Source: Calocera cornea HHB12733 (lineage: Eukaryota; Basidiomycota; Dacrymycetes; Dacrymycetales; Dacrymycetaceae). Taken from it: a stretch of DNA of 64,000 bases. The stretch covers positions 1 to 64,000 of the forward strand of contig KV423935.1 in the NCBI GenBank assembly GCA_001632435.1. Reading direction: 5' to 3'. The translations under genes and the position numbers were made by a program. Numbering within the stretch: the stretch's first letter is position 1; each line of letters opens with the position of its first letter. The notes under the pieces are model-generated. The model ran no database searches. It saw only the letters and a program-made list of their open reading frames with translations, and was not told the origin of the DNA. Below are positions 46,478-58,121 of the stretch, piece by piece.

Positions 46478-48169
46478 ATGTCAGGCCACGGTCCGTCCGC
46501 TGAGGATGTGGCAGAGGAACAGGCTCACTTCCGTCAAGTTGTGACTACTTTCCGACAATACAGGCAATATTCGGTATGTCTAGTCCATGAGGGTCCCAGC
46601 GGTATCTTATAGATCATCCGAGTAGCTCTCTGCGAACACACGCCGGCGGAAAGACTTCTACTCTCTGCCTATTCCCCACCAGAAACTGCTCAAGGAGATC
46701 GGCTGGTATCAGAAACTCGGCGATGTGGACGATGCGATCCTTTCCAATGCCGACTTCTTAGAGGAGATCGTAGATAACACTGAGATATTCTCCGGGTCAG
46801 TGGACGAGCCCGTAGGGGGTGATGCAGACATGGCCGGGGAGCACGGCGATGAGCACGCTGGGCCTGCTGGTACGCAAATATTCATCACTTGTTGGATCGT
46901 GATTGTACTGAGTGTTACATGTAGATGCCCACTTCCACGATGCCCATACCCATGAGCACGGTTCCCATGCCCACTCCCACGGCCCCCACTCCCATGGACA
47001 TCCGCATGCGCACGAGCGCGTTGTCGGCAGCTCGTCCGTACCCGCTCACGAACATCGGCAGAAGGTCTCCGAACCGGATATGGATAAGCTCAGGAGCACG
47101 TTGAAGCAGTTTGTGAGGGACTGGAGCGCGGAGGCATGATCTTCACGCGGCTGCTCCTTGAGACATTTGTTGATAAGGGATGCAGGGACAGAAGGAGAGG
47201 GACGAGACCTATGGACCGATACTAGACGCTCTCGAGGAACAGTTCAAAGACTTACCGGAAGAACGCCGGTGAGTACAAGGAGATTGGAGAGCGTACAACG
47301 CTGAACATTATGATGTAGGGCGGATGTCCAAGTTCTGGTACCAGGTGCCGGTCTCGGGCGTTTGACGTGGGAGGTTATCAACCGAGGCTTCTCATGTCAA
47401 GGCAACGAGTTCTCCTATTTCATGGTATGTCTTCGTCACATAAGACAAATATGTGTTCTGAAAGGCATTCTAGCTCCTATCTTCATTCTTCATCCTAAAC
47501 CGCACGACCGCGACCAACCAATGGTCAATATACCCGCACATCCATTCTTTCTCCAACCTCCAAAACAGCGCCTCCTTGTTGCAACCGGTCATGATTCCTG
47601 ATGTTATTCCTGGGAATCGAAAACCGGGGCCGGACTTTTCGCAAGTTGCTGGTGACTTCGAGGAGGTGTACGGCCTACGACAGGAAGATCAAGCACAGGC
47701 GTGGGACGCGGTCTTGACGTGCTTTTTCATAGATACTGTGAGGTCATTTTTCATTATCATGTGCCAATTCTTACTATGGTATCTAGGCAAAGAACATTGT
47801 CTCGTATCTGGAGATACTACACCATTTATTAGCACCGGGAGGAGTATGGATTAACTTCGGTACATTGCTTGACCTTCACCCTATCTGCACTGCTAACACT
47901 GCGACTCATTAGGCCCTCTACTCTGGCATTTCGAAAACAACCATACGAAGGACATCTCAATAGAGCTGAACTTGGACGAGATCAAAGTCCTCGCAGAGAA
48001 AATCGGTTTCAAGATTGAGGTACGAGATGCACAAAAGGAGGGAGAAACACCTCTAATGTGCCAAATTATTTAGAAAGAGAAACTGGTCCGGACGACCTAT
48101 GTGGGTCATCCGGATTCTATGCTTCATCACGTATACGACTGCGCGTTTTGGACTGCGACCAAGATATAG
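46478..48169 (+). CDS. Carnosine N-methyltransferase-like protein (N2227 family)
   Basis: Nine exons (46478-46573, 46626-46869, 46925-47133, 47186-47268, 47319-47424, 47474-47737, 47787-47859, 47913-48019, 48074-48169) encode 425 aa. The SAM-binding motif is [20 protein letters not shown], followed by GNEFSYFM, the family hallmark [20 protein letters not shown] and [14 protein letters not shown], then [30 protein letters not shown] and a C-terminus [11 protein letters not shown]. The family methylates the histidine of carnosine and related substrates. Intron 3 has a GC donor (GAG|GCATGA at 47134), needed to give the conserved [17 protein letters not shown]. Between the N-terminal helices and this block lies an extra histidine-rich stretch coded by 46925-47030. 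Confidence 0.88.
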
Positions 48170-48351
48170 ACTATGTAGCTCTAGTTAGACCACTCAAAGC
48201 AACCGTGTTGAAATATTCCGAGCCTGCCAGGCCAGCCCCAGTGGACGCGTGTCCGTAAATCGGGTGGCGACGTTACGCGCGTTGTCCTGCAGGACGCGAC
48301 AACGGCCACCATCACCTCGTCGTATAACCTTTCTCAGCTGACGCTAGCCCA

Positions 48352-50175
48352 ATGTTTGGTGAGTGTGAACAACGCGCTTTGGGAAGACAGTGGGTCTCAT
48401 TTGACCGCGTTCCATATCAGGTCAATCAGCAGGCACGCAGCCTGCCGCAGGGTCGAGCCTTTTTGGCCCTCAACAACAAAGCACCGGTCAACAGAACATG
48501 TTCGGTCAGACGCAGCAGCAGCCGCCTGCTGCTGGAGGCAATAATATGTTCGGCCAACCTCAGCAGAACCCACAACAGGGCGGTAGCTTGCTGAGTCGAC
48601 TAGGACCGCCACTTGGTAGCAGTACGACGCAGCCTACAGCCGCTTTCGGACAGCCAACTGCAACCAATCAGCCTGCTACTGGGACAAGCGCTTTCTCGTC
48701 TTTCGGCGGCTTCGGACAGCAAAGGCCGGCTACGACTGCGTTTGGTCAATCAACTGGCCAACAACAGCCGACCGCGTCGTTCACGCTCCAGCCTCCTCAG
48801 AATCAACAGTCCACAGGTGCCTTTGGCCAGTCGGCCTTTACATTGGGTGGCACGAATCAGCAGCAGCAGCAGCAACCATCCGCGTTTGGCACTTTTGGAC
48901 AACCTCAGCAGCAACAGCAGAACCAGCAGAACCAGCAGCAAAGACCGGCGTTCTCGTGGCCTGCGTCGAGCACGCAGGGTACGCTGTTTACTAGCCATGC
49001 AGGCCGCAGCTTGCTGACATGTGACTGCGTACAGGTCAATCCTCCGCATTCGGCCTCGGCCAGTCTCAGCAGCAGCAGCCCCAGCAACAACAGCTCTCTG
49101 TCTCGCAGCTGCAAAATCAGCCGCCGTCCAACGCACTGCAGGCATCGCGAGGCACCGGGTTGGTCGGGAGGTTGCATCAGCCTGAGAAGACGATAGAGCA
49201 GAGGGCAACTGAGATTGCGGAGGCGTGGAATCCGCAAACATCGAAGTGCAAGTTCAGGGTGCGTTCACTTTGTGATCGCTTTACAAACCAGTAGGCTGAT
49301 GTGTATGTAGCATGTGTTTTACAATGTACGGACTGCGCAGGAGATGGGTGTGGAGCCTGCGAAGCCGTACAATGTCACCGATGAGGAGTGGCAGGAGGCG
49401 ATGCGGATGAACCCGGATCCACAAAAGTAGGTGCAGCGCCTAGTCCACCCCCTTGTATACTGAGTAGTTTTTTTGCAGTCTCTACCCAGTTGTTGTGTCG
49501 GGTTACCACGCCCTCCGACAGCGGTTGTCCGAGCAAGCGCAACTGGCAAACGCTCAGACTGTCAAGCTAAAGGTACGTGGCGCTCTTTGCACCATTGTCC
49601 CAGCTGTTGACATGCTCTGTCTAGCAACTCATCGAAAAGATTGAGGAGCGGAAGAAGCTGTACTCTCTGCAATCCTCTGTGCGCATCCAGCAATCCCAGC
49701 TCATCGAGACCTATCTCCATCATCGCATTCTCGCCATCTCTGCTCGCCTACACCTTCTCATGCCTGAGCTGCGCGCAAAACCTATTTCTCCTGAGGAAGA
49801 AGCTTTGGCTGCAGCTTTGCAGTCGCTCGATGCTGAGATGACTGCTGGTACTGGGAGCGGACGGATGAGAGGCAAGGTCAATGAACTGTGGACTGCTTTG
49901 GGAGCATATAAGGCGATGAAGGAGCGGGAAATGCGGGACGGTGGCAAAGAAGGACCGGAATGGATTGTCGCGGACGAACAAGGGTTTGAGGATATCAAGC
50001 GGGTATGTAATTTCTTATCATTGCTAATGCTTCAGGCTGATTGAATGCTTGACAGGTACTCGGGGACCAATACCGAGCCCTGGAGTATATCACGAAGCTG
50101 CTTAATGTGGACGAGTTCGACGTGGATCACATCAGGGCAGAGGGGTATGGAATTCGCAGTCCAACCCAGAGCTGA
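48352..50175 (+). CDS. NUP57: FG nucleoporin, Nup54/Nup57 type
   Basis: Seven exons (48352-48358, 48421-48978, 49035-49258, 49311-49426, 49479-49572, 49625-50002, 50056-50175) give 498 aa. The first exon codes just MFG. The N-terminal 210 residues are FG-rich and Gln-rich with GLFG-like and FGQ units. A conserved Nup54 block follows: TEIAEAWNPQTSKCKF, VFYNVRTAQEMGVEPAKPYN, DEEWQEAMRMNP, LYPVVVSGYHALRQRLSEQ, then a coiled coil (LIEKIEERKKLYSLQSSVRI, HHRILAISARLHLLMPELRA) and the end YRALEYITKLLNVDEFDVDH. In the pore this protein pairs with Nup62/Nsp1 and Nup58/Nup49 through the coiled coils. It is 183 bp downstream of the methyltransferase gene and convergent with the transporter. Confidence 0.92.
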
Positions 50176-50347
50176 GGTATCGTGTATACCATTTGTGGCG
50201 CGGCTTTGTATCAATACCGAACCGTGACAATGGATACCCTTCCGGCAATGATGACATGTTGCCTGATTGACTTTGAACGAATTCTGATCCATGATTCAGC
50301 AAGACTGGAGCAACAAACGGGTGTCGTAAGATCTATGGGTACAGATT

Positions 50348-52054
50348 CTACACCTTCTCCACCTGGCTCACTTCTCCCCTATGCCGTTTGACCTCCTCAC
50401 CATGGAATTGGTCGACAAACGTTGACTTGAACTTCCGCGCTGGTACATTCCCCTCGAACAAGATATCGAGCTCGCCATACGTCCTCCCCTTCGGCTCTGG
50501 CAGCCTGAAATAACAGTATACCAAGCAAAGGAGGCAGCTGGCGCCCCAGAAGAATCCCGCCTTGCCCTTCCAGTTCCACGCGGAGGGATTGAACATGTAC
50601 GGCGCGAGCACCGCGACGATGATCCCGACTATGTTGTACACGTTGCGGGAAATGACGATGCTCTTTGCGCGGAGGCGCGTGCTCGGGATCTCCGCGACGA
50701 GCGAGTAGCACACGGGGCCGACGGTGCTGTCGTAGAGGAAGGTGTAGACAAGCACGAGCGAGGCAAGCGCCCATTTGGCTGCGTCAACCGTGCTGAGGGC
50801 GAGGAAGCCGATGATGAACATGAGCAAGGTCATGCCCGCCAGACCGGCAATATATAACGTGCGCCGGCCGAGCCAGTTCATCATGAACCAGCTCGAGATC
50901 GTGCCCACCATGCCGATCGCGTACATGATGATGCTGAAGTCGTAGGCGAAGTCTGTGGACAACCCGGCCTGCTCGAAGAAGTACGTCGAGTACCCCATGA
51001 AGACGTTGCCGCACAGGTTCTGGATGGACCATGCGACGGCGCCGATCTCCGTTCGTCTGAGGTCGTGACCCTTGAAGCAGTCCCAGTAGGACGTACCGGC
51101 CGTGATCTCCTTCTCCAGCTCGTTCGTGTGGATCATCATTGCGACCGTTGCCGCAGCGTCGAACGGCACGCCGGTACCCTTCCGCGTAAGTCGGTGCAGC
51201 GCGGCCTCGGCCTCAGCGATCTTGCCGTGTCGAACGAGCCACCACGGAGATTCCGGAGCGAAGAAGACACCGGTGCAAATGAAGACGGGCCAGACCCACT
51301 GTATGGCGAAGGGGATACGGTACGACCACTCGTCGGTGCGGCTGAGGAGGCCGCGTAGGATGCCGGAGGAGATGAGCTGGCCCAGCACCCAGCAGAGGTT
51401 GACGTAGGTCGTCAGGTATGCGCGTAGTGCCACGGGGCAGACCTCTGCCGCATAGGCGGTCGTAAGGGTTTGGAAGACGCCCCAGGGAATGCCGCAGAGG
51501 ATCTCTCCGATCAGAAGGGCAATTGTGTTTGGTGAGAAGAAGTTGATGAAGATTGCCCCGATGACGAAGATGAGCGATGCCATCATGACCTTCCTGTAGC
51601 CAAAGCGCTCGGAGACGATGCCGTTGATGAACAGCCCCAGGATCTCGCCGACCTGTGCGCCATTCGACAAGCCCGACTGCCACGCGGCCGTGACCTGGTA
51701 CGTTCCGTCCCCGATCGGCTGGCCGTACTTCATCTGGAACTGCGGGTACCCATAGAAGGAGCCGAGCAGGTTCGTGTCGTACCCCTCCATCACGACAGCG
51801 GTGGAGAGGAGGATGGACCAGCCGATGGCTTTGGGGTACAGGCGGACGGCTTGGGCGAACGTCATCTGGTGCTCGGCAGCGGTGGCAGCGGCGGCGTCGT
51901 TGACGATGCCGGAAAAGCTGGAAGCTTCGCGTTGCAGATGCTCGTGCGACTGGGTACCCTCGAGATGGGATGTTTGCCGCTTCTGCTCAATCTGTGCTGG
52001 AGCGGCTTCGACATATTCAACTTTCCCTGTCGACATTGCGGTCGAGCTAGGCAT
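50348..52054 (-). CDS. MFS sugar transporter, alpha-glucoside type, intronless
   Basis: A single exon encodes 568 aa from the first in-frame ATG (52054). A second ATG at 52036 (MSTGKVEYVE) is also possible. Sugar-porter motifs are EGYDTNLLGSFYGYPQF in helix 1, the loop-2 ERFGYRK, CGIPWGVFQTLTTAYAAEVC, PESPWWLVRHGK, loop-8 WLGRRTLY, and PEPKGRTYGELDILFEG. Twelve membrane segments are expected, with cytosolic N- and C-termini. The PESPWW and ELDxLFE signatures match fungal maltose/alpha-glucoside:proton symporters. It is clearly homologous to the nine-exon transporter at 26200 but carries no introns, so one of them has lost or gained many. A six-codon upstream frame (ATG TAT GCG to TGA) precedes the start by about 30 bases. 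Confidence 0.9.
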   Translation of the reverse strand: MPSSTAMSTGKVEYVEAAPAQIEQKRQTSHLEGTQSHEHLQREASSFSGIVNDAAAATAAEHQMTFAQAVRLYPKAIGWSILLSTAVVMEGYDTNLLGSFYGYPQFQMKYGQPIGDGTYQVTAAWQSGLSNGAQVGEILGLFINGIVSERFGYRKVMMASLIFVIGAIFINFFSPNTIALLIGEILCGIPWGVFQTLTTAYAAEVCPVALRAYLTTYVNLCWVLGQLISSGILRGLLSRTDEWSYRIPFAIQWVWPVFICTGVFFAPESPWWLVRHGKIAEAEAALHRLTRKGTGVPFDAAATVAMMIHTNELEKEITAGTSYWDCFKGHDLRRTEIGAVAWSIQNLCGNVFMGYSTYFFEQAGLSTDFAYDFSIIMYAIGMVGTISSWFMMNWLGRRTLYIAGLAGMTLLMFIIGFLALSTVDAAKWALASLVLVYTFLYDSTVGPVCYSLVAEIPSTRLRAKSIVISRNVYNIVGIIVAVLAPYMFNPSAWNWKGKAGFFWGASCLLCLVYCYFRLPEPKGRTYGELDILFEGNVPARKFKSTFVDQFHGEEVKRHRGEVSQVEKV

Positions 52055-53286
52055 AAATTTCAGAGAATTGTCGCATACATAGCACAAGATTACTGACTTC
52101 AGAATAGGAGGCAACGGGGGAACACAGAGAGTCGGTATCGGGTTTATCGCGTCGGGCGGTTACAGTGGGCCTTATAACTTCCCAGCCCTTGGTTCTTCTG
52201 AGATATCAATCAATCACTCACCGGATATGATCGCGTGAGAGAGGAGCCAGCACGGAAACTCGGTGTCCTCAAACTCGATGAGGAAGCGAAGAGTGTGGAG
52301 CCCCGCAGTTTTATAGCTGCGCGCATACTCCAAAAGCAGAACAGGCCTGAGCAAGCATGCGCACTACGCGCTAACCGAGCACAGGTCGCTTCAGACCGTT
52401 CCGCAATATTCGGTCGATATTCGGCAGTCGTTTCCCAATATACGCGTGAGGCCAAAGAATGCAACAGGGGGTGAAGCATCGAGAAATGTGCCGTCAACTT
52501 GCAACCCCGGCCTGGGTGTGAGGATCGGCGGTATACTTCCCCTTTTCTCTGGGAAGGAGATAACCGAGCCTGAACCGAGAATAGCAACGGAGAATGCCGG
52601 TCAGGGCTTCCCCGCAAGAATGCATGTAAAAGCGAAGCGTTCAAGAGGGGCAAGCGAGGACCGTACCGCGGGGAAGCTGTCAAAGGGATTGAGTGCGGTT
52701 GCTTTCTGGGTGACGCGGAGAAGACCCCGGAAAATCTCACGGAGGCGGCTCAGGGGGCGCTCGGTCGCTCTTCGGCAGAGCGCTGGGACGGGCGCAGGAA
52801 CGGTTGTTGGAATCGCCAATGACGACGCGTGCTATCTATTCATACGGTAAAAGAAGCTCAGATGAACAACCGAGACACCGGAAAGCTTGAAGGGTGGTTG
52901 GACAAGCCCAAAACTCAGGGCAAGGAGTTGCAGGTCAAAGATCCTTGCAACGTCTCCGCTCTACAGACCAAGCACGACGCCGCGGATCTCTCAGAATCGG
53001 AAGTGTCGCAGACACCATAGATGCCACGCCTTGTGCCTGAATCAGGTGCGGTAAAGTCAGCCTGAACGTCCTGGGCGTTGATCAGAATAAGACGCAGCGT
53101 GTGGCGTCACTGGCATGTGTACCGGTGCTCAGCCATGATGATTATTCTGTGCTTCTGTGACTTCAGTCTACATTTTGTATAGTTTACAGTGATTTCGGGA
53201 TGATTACCTGGGCAAATTAGATAGAACTGGGTTTGATAAGGAGTGGAACAGACGATCTGCTTTCATATAATCGGTATAGGGGACGC
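52055..53286. other. Intergenic region between transporter and PLC
   Basis: 1.23 kb holding the transporter promoter on the - strand and the 3' flank of the PLC gene. No gene, repeat or clear TATA box is recognised. Open frames up to 130 codons have no family-like content. Confidence 0.45.
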
Positions 53287-56200
53287 TCAAGGGACCACCC
53301 GTACAGACGTATGCACGAACAGTGTCGAGAACAGGAATGGTGACATCTGCACGTCATGCAGCGGAAGATGCCTGTACCCTGGCTGCAGGTTGGCGAGCGA
53401 GGTAACATACACCGCCAAGGGCGCATTGTCGTCACTCTCCCCCAGCTCGCGCACAGCGAAGGCAACGAAGACGACATCACGCATCCCGCCGACCACCTCG
53501 AGGCTGAACGAGAGCCGCGTCTCCCACACGGGGTTGAAGCCGTTATCGTGCACCACCGCTGTGCGTGCCGTCTGCGTCTTCGACAAAGCTGGGCTGACAG
53601 CCGGAGGCCGGGAGAATGAGGTTTCGATGAGGTTTGCGGGCCAGTCGGGGACGTGCACGGACACTTCCACAAAGGGGTCCATCACGGACTTGCCTTCGTG
53701 CTTTCCAAGCCGTGTCTCGTCTCCATGGCGCGGGAGCTGCTGGGCAGAGATGATCGTTACCTCGAAGAGGAGCTTTTCGCGTGTGGCAAGAAGCGACTTG
53801 TCCTTGAGTCGTAGGGCGGAAGGCTTCAGCACGTATCCACAGCGGCCATTGCGGTGGAACATGGCCGAGTTGATCATGAGCCCTAAATCGGCCGTTTGCC
53901 AGTTGAGAGCAACGAGCTGTGACCCACATGCCCAGTATTTCTGCGGCTCGAAATTGGTGGACGACAGGCGTGTACCGCTGGGATAGATGCGCGTCAGGTG
54001 CGTGCGATTATGCTTGATGAGCTCGAACATGCTGTTCCGCATGAGCTTGTTGGCGGATCTTTCGGAGAGCGAGAACATGTGCTCGACTGCATAGTGTTCT
54101 TTCTTGTTCAGGCCCCGCCACCGTACGCCGACCGTGTACACCAGAAGTGCGACGAGTAACGGGGACATCTTTGGCTTGACACTGCTGTTTGCTGATGGTG
54201 GCGGAGAGATGCTGTTGGCCAGCGGTAACGGGGACCATATGTCGGCAGACAAGGGCTCGGCGACGATCTGCCCTTCTTCAAGTAAAGGCTTGGGAGCGGC
54301 GTCGTCCATTGAGAAGACATCGGAGTCGGAGGAAGACTTTCTTTTGAGCCGCATCGGTATGAAGTTGGCGAGCATCGAGGACCTCCCATTAGGCGATGTC
54401 GGCGGGCTAGGGAGCGGGGGGCTCGGAGAACGTGCATCCAGATCGGAGATAGAGCTCAGATCCGTGGCCGAGGTATCGTCGTCTGTCGTCTTCAGCTCCA
54501 CCTGCTGCACTTCGCCACTGGACGACGTGGCGATATAGACATTCTTCGCCTTGAGCAGAATCCGGTACTTGAGCTCCTCCGGGCTGGGAAGCTCGGTCAG
54601 CGGCTCATCGGACACCGGCCGCCTGACGAGCATGTCCCCGAATATGGCCGTCATGATCGCCGCGACCTCGTCCTGCTGCTTGACGCTGCAGTGGATTTCG
54701 GCGGAGATGATGACGGGATAGGGGGAGGCGACGAACGCGTACTTTGCGATGGCGTGACAGACATCTCGCACGGGGACGTTGGACGTGAGGGTTCGACCGT
54801 GGGTGACGACTGGGCCGAGGTCGCCGTCGTATAGATCCACTATGCACAGGATTAGCAGAGGTCCAACAAAAGGTACATATATGCGTACTTTCTACCGTTC
54901 GGCAGCCATTCAGCAGCGCCCTGATATATCCTTCCACGGTCGATTCCCCCACCAGCTGATGTCCGATCAGGTAAGTATTATGAGACGAAGAGATAAAGTA
55001 TTCCGCGAGCGGACGGTCCATTGCGTGCGATGTGATGGAGGGGGATTCCACCATGGGTGAGTTGTCGAGTGAGAGGAGGAAGGAGCTGAATGATGCGATG
55101 GAGAGATGAGGTGTGCCTTCCTGCAGGGAGAGGGAGAGGGGCGGGAGGGAGATGTTGGCTCGTGTTGGTGAGTTGTTTGGGGGATTAGGGTTGTTGGAAT
55201 ACGGTATGGCGTAACGTTTGAAGACCGATTGTAGTTCCTCCTCTGTGCGGGTGTCCTGAAAAGCTTCGGTAAGCAGAGTATCATCGCGGTTGTGTATGCA
55301 CATACCCCTTGATATCTTCGCATAAATCGAAGGAACACCTCCCACGTAAATGCCGCGGCCTCGGGCATGGACTCCTGCAGCACGCGCTTATAGATCCGCT
55401 GCACATCCGGCCTCCTCCTCAGGAGGGCGATGAACCTCCTAAAATCTGCAAAATCGAGCGACCCGCGGTGCGTCACGTCCGCCTCGTCAAACATCTGCTT
55501 CAGGTCCTCGTTTCCGCTGTTGACGCTCAGCCGCCAGCAGAGCGCCTCGACCTCGGGGAACTCGAGGAAGCCCGAGCCATCCGCGTCCGCGTTCTTCCAG
55601 CACCGCCGGAGCCACGCTTTGCGTCGCCGCTCCCAGGCGTCGAGCATGTCGCTGCTGTTTCCGTGCCCATTCCCGTTCCCGTTCTCTGCCGAAGTGCTTC
55701 CGTAGCTCTCGTCCGAGCCGATGGTGAGTGCCAGTGGCAAGCCGAGCATCTCCCGCCTCTGCCGAACCAGAGCGCGCAGAGAGGTGATCCAGAGCTGCCT
55801 CAGCTCCTCGTTGGGCGCAATCAGGTTCAGGGCGCGGTACTTGAGTCCCGTGACGTGGATGATGGACAGCCAGAGCGGGTTGTGTAGCCGGAAGAAGGCA
55901 GCGCTCGCTGCGGACAGCGGGCCGTCCGTGCGGATCTCTTTGATGTTCTCGATAGCCACTGGGTTACATAAGCCGAAAGAAGAGAGGGAAGAGAGGAGAA
56001 CTCACCGATGCCAGACTTCTTGGACTCCCAGAGGATGAGGCCCCGGTCGGGATCGAGCCTGAAGACGCGTGGCTTGATCGTCTTCGCGTTGACCTTGAGC
56101 ATGATGACTCCCTTGACGAGGGACTCCGGCACATGCACCACGTCCATGTCCTCACCGTCGTCGTCGGGCACGAACACATTGTGGTAAGGCGCGAGCGGCG

Positions 56201-56375
56201 GCGAGTCGAGCGACACGCTCCTCTGCGGCTGGCGCTCCTGGCTCTGCCCCCTGGACCTCCTCACGCGGTCAATGACGAGGTTCTTCACCGCCATCGCAAG
56301 TCCGGACTCGCTGAGCCTCCTCCCCTCTGTGCGGGGTGAGCTGCGGGCCTCCGTCGCAGAGACATTGGAAGCCAT
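53287..56375 (-). CDS. PLC1: Phosphoinositide-specific phospholipase C
   Basis: Four exons (56375-56006, 55958-55306, 55255-54889, 54839-53287) give 980 aa. Domain order is a PH domain (about residues 60-200), EF-hand pair ([30 protein letters not shown]), catalytic X box, an acidic Ser-rich linker, catalytic Y box ([18 protein letters not shown] and [20 protein letters not shown]), and a C2 domain ([26 protein letters not shown]). Both catalytic histidines are present in the X box ([10 protein letters not shown] and VTHGRTLTS), with the calcium-binding Glu/Asp in VEMDLYDGD. It cleaves PI(4,5)P2 to diacylglycerol and IP3 at the plasma membrane. It is transcribed away from MIC10 across a 314-bp shared region. 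Confidence 0.95.
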
Positions 56376-56689
56376 GTGGTGGGCCGCAGCATTCTTCGTC
56401 GCTGGAGTCAGATGGGCGTGGGTGGGTCAGTGGGTGTGAGGCGTTGCAGGCGCGAAGCTTGCTTGTGGGGCTGGACTATGTAGGAGCCACAACGGTGCAC
56501 CGGACACGGTCGAGCCCGCCTTTTGGCTCGCGCGACCCTGCGCGGCGGCGAGCCAATCCCACGCCGGTTGATCCCGGTCGGCTCCGGCGGAGACTGGATG
56601 ATGCGCTCCCCTTCCTGCTCCTGGCTTCCCTCGCTGTTGCTCGCCACTTTGGCAAGGCAGGGCCCTCGTCGACATAAACACACCGCACA
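56376..56689. promoter_or_regulatory. Shared divergent promoter of PLC and MIC10
   Basis: A 314-base region between two divergent start codons. No strong TATA box is evident on either strand. It is GC-rich, as usual for constitutive promoters in this genome. Confidence 0.45.
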
Positions 56690-57143
56690 ATGTCCTCCGT
56701 CCTCTCAACGTCGTCCCCGACGGTGCCCCCGCCCGTGTCGAGCGACTCAATCGTCGCGAAGAAGGTGCGCGGCGCTGCCCAGCAATCTCATTTTCGTGTT
56801 AACCTTCCACGCAGTATGACCGCTGCCTCGCCGACCTGCTCGTCAAATCGTAATGTCCCTTCGCCCGGAATGCCCCGGTCCCAGCTGGCTAAACATGCTC
56901 ATCCGCAGGGGTATCGGCTTCTCAGTCGGCGTCGTGATCTCCGTGCTCCTCTTCCGCCGTGCGTCTCCACACACGCACACTCCTACTATAGCTAACGCTC
57001 CGCCAGGCCGCGCATGGCCCATCTCCTTCACCACCGGCATCGGCGCCGGCATCGCCTACGCGGACTGCGACCGGTCGTTCAACCCCGCGCGCATCCCGGG
57101 AACGCGCATACTACCCGCGTCGGCCGTGCCCAAGTCGTCCTAG
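56690..57143 (+). CDS. MIC10: MICOS subunit MIC10 (MINOS1)
   Basis: Four exons (56690-56764, 56815-56849, 56909-56958, 57007-57143) encode 98 aa. After a Ser/Pro-rich N-terminus the family signature YDRCLADLLVKSGIGFSVGV begins, followed by the first membrane segment, the positively charged loop FRRRAWPISF and the second glycine-rich membrane segment TTGIGAGIAYADC. MIC10 inserts as a hairpin in the inner mitochondrial membrane and oligomerises through its glycine motifs to bend cristae junctions. For intron 2 the AG at 56908 was chosen over an earlier AG at about 56884, because only it yields the conserved KSGxG. Length and layout match fungal MIC10. Confidence 0.93.
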
Positions 57144-57559
57144 GTCCGGAGGACGCGCATACATAGAGGGTGAAGAGGGTGCTTGCTTCTTCTCAAAAGT
57201 GGTAGGAATGGACCACCTAATGCAATGCTTTTTATACCTTGCAATTGGCTGGACGGCGGAGGCGGGATTACGGTCAATATGAACGGAAACCACTGCATAT
57301 ATGAAGCAACTGCATAAGTCGACGGACAGGCGGTTCTCTTCATCTGGCAATGACCACCGTGTGAACCCTGAATGACAACGTTCGCCGCTCATGACATCGT
57401 CACATGGCAGAGCCAACATAATTTCATATTATTACTTGTGGCGATCACCAAACAACGCATCAATGAGCAGGGCATTACAACCAACCACATCCTCACGTCA
57501 AATACATACACCACCACCCCCACGCCCCTCCCTCCAGCGAAAGCACGACCCCTTGCTCC
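57144..57559. other. Convergent intergenic region
   Basis: Lies between the 3' ends of MIC10 and the 57560 gene. No gene is visible; presumably 3' untranslated sequence. Confidence 0.45.
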
Positions 57560-58121
57560 CTAAAAGCTCTTCTCCGCCCCGCTCTTCTCCTCCCAAGGCA
57601 TCTTCCCTTCCTCGCGAGATTTCGGCTTCGGCTGTGCAGGCGGGGCCTTGTACACTCCAAACGTGCCGCTGGGCGGCTCCCCGCCGAGCTCTTCCCACGC
57701 CAGCCGGCGCTGTTCTTCCCCGAGGATGATGCGTCGGTAGAGCATATCTGCATTGAGCCGTGAGCCTCCATCCTTCACTTCCATCGTCGCTCAAGAAAGC
57801 GGCCACGCCAACGCGCCGGATATCCATCCGATGGCCCGAACGAAGCATAAGAAACTCGGAGGACGTACAACCACAAACGATCACGAGGGGCAGGGTGACC
57901 ACCACCACCCTCAGCCGGCCCAGGCGCGCCTCCTGCTCCAGCTCCGCATACGTCGGCGGCACACTCGGGTCCCGCGGCGGGTTCTTGAAGATCGTCCGTC
58001 GGGCGTTTGCCAACTGGGGCAGTCGGTGGGGGTGGAGGGAGGAGCAGGAGGCGCTGGTCGAGGCGCGGGGTGGGGTGAGGAAGTGGGCGGCTCGGCGGGG
58101 GAGACGGGCGAGCATTGACAT
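57560..58121 (-). CDS. Small single-span protein, probably mitochondrial
   Basis: Two exons (58121-57869 and 57747-57560) encode 146 aa. The first 42 residues are rich in Arg, Ser, Ala and Leu with no acidic residue (MSMLARLPRRAAHF...), a typical mitochondrial presequence. A single hydrophobic segment follows (LRVVVVTLPLVIVCGYML), then a conserved-looking basic/acidic helix YRRIILGEEQRRLAWEELGG and a Lys/Pro-rich tail. The intron was placed so that the hydrophobic span runs into YMLYRR; the alternative read-through hits stops. I do not recognise the family. Topology suggests an inner-membrane protein of the respiratory or assembly-factor kind, but that is inference. Confidence 0.65.

Noticed and set aside
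52475..52860. 134-codon open frame in the transporter-PLC interval
   Set aside because: No domain, no splice context and random-looking composition.
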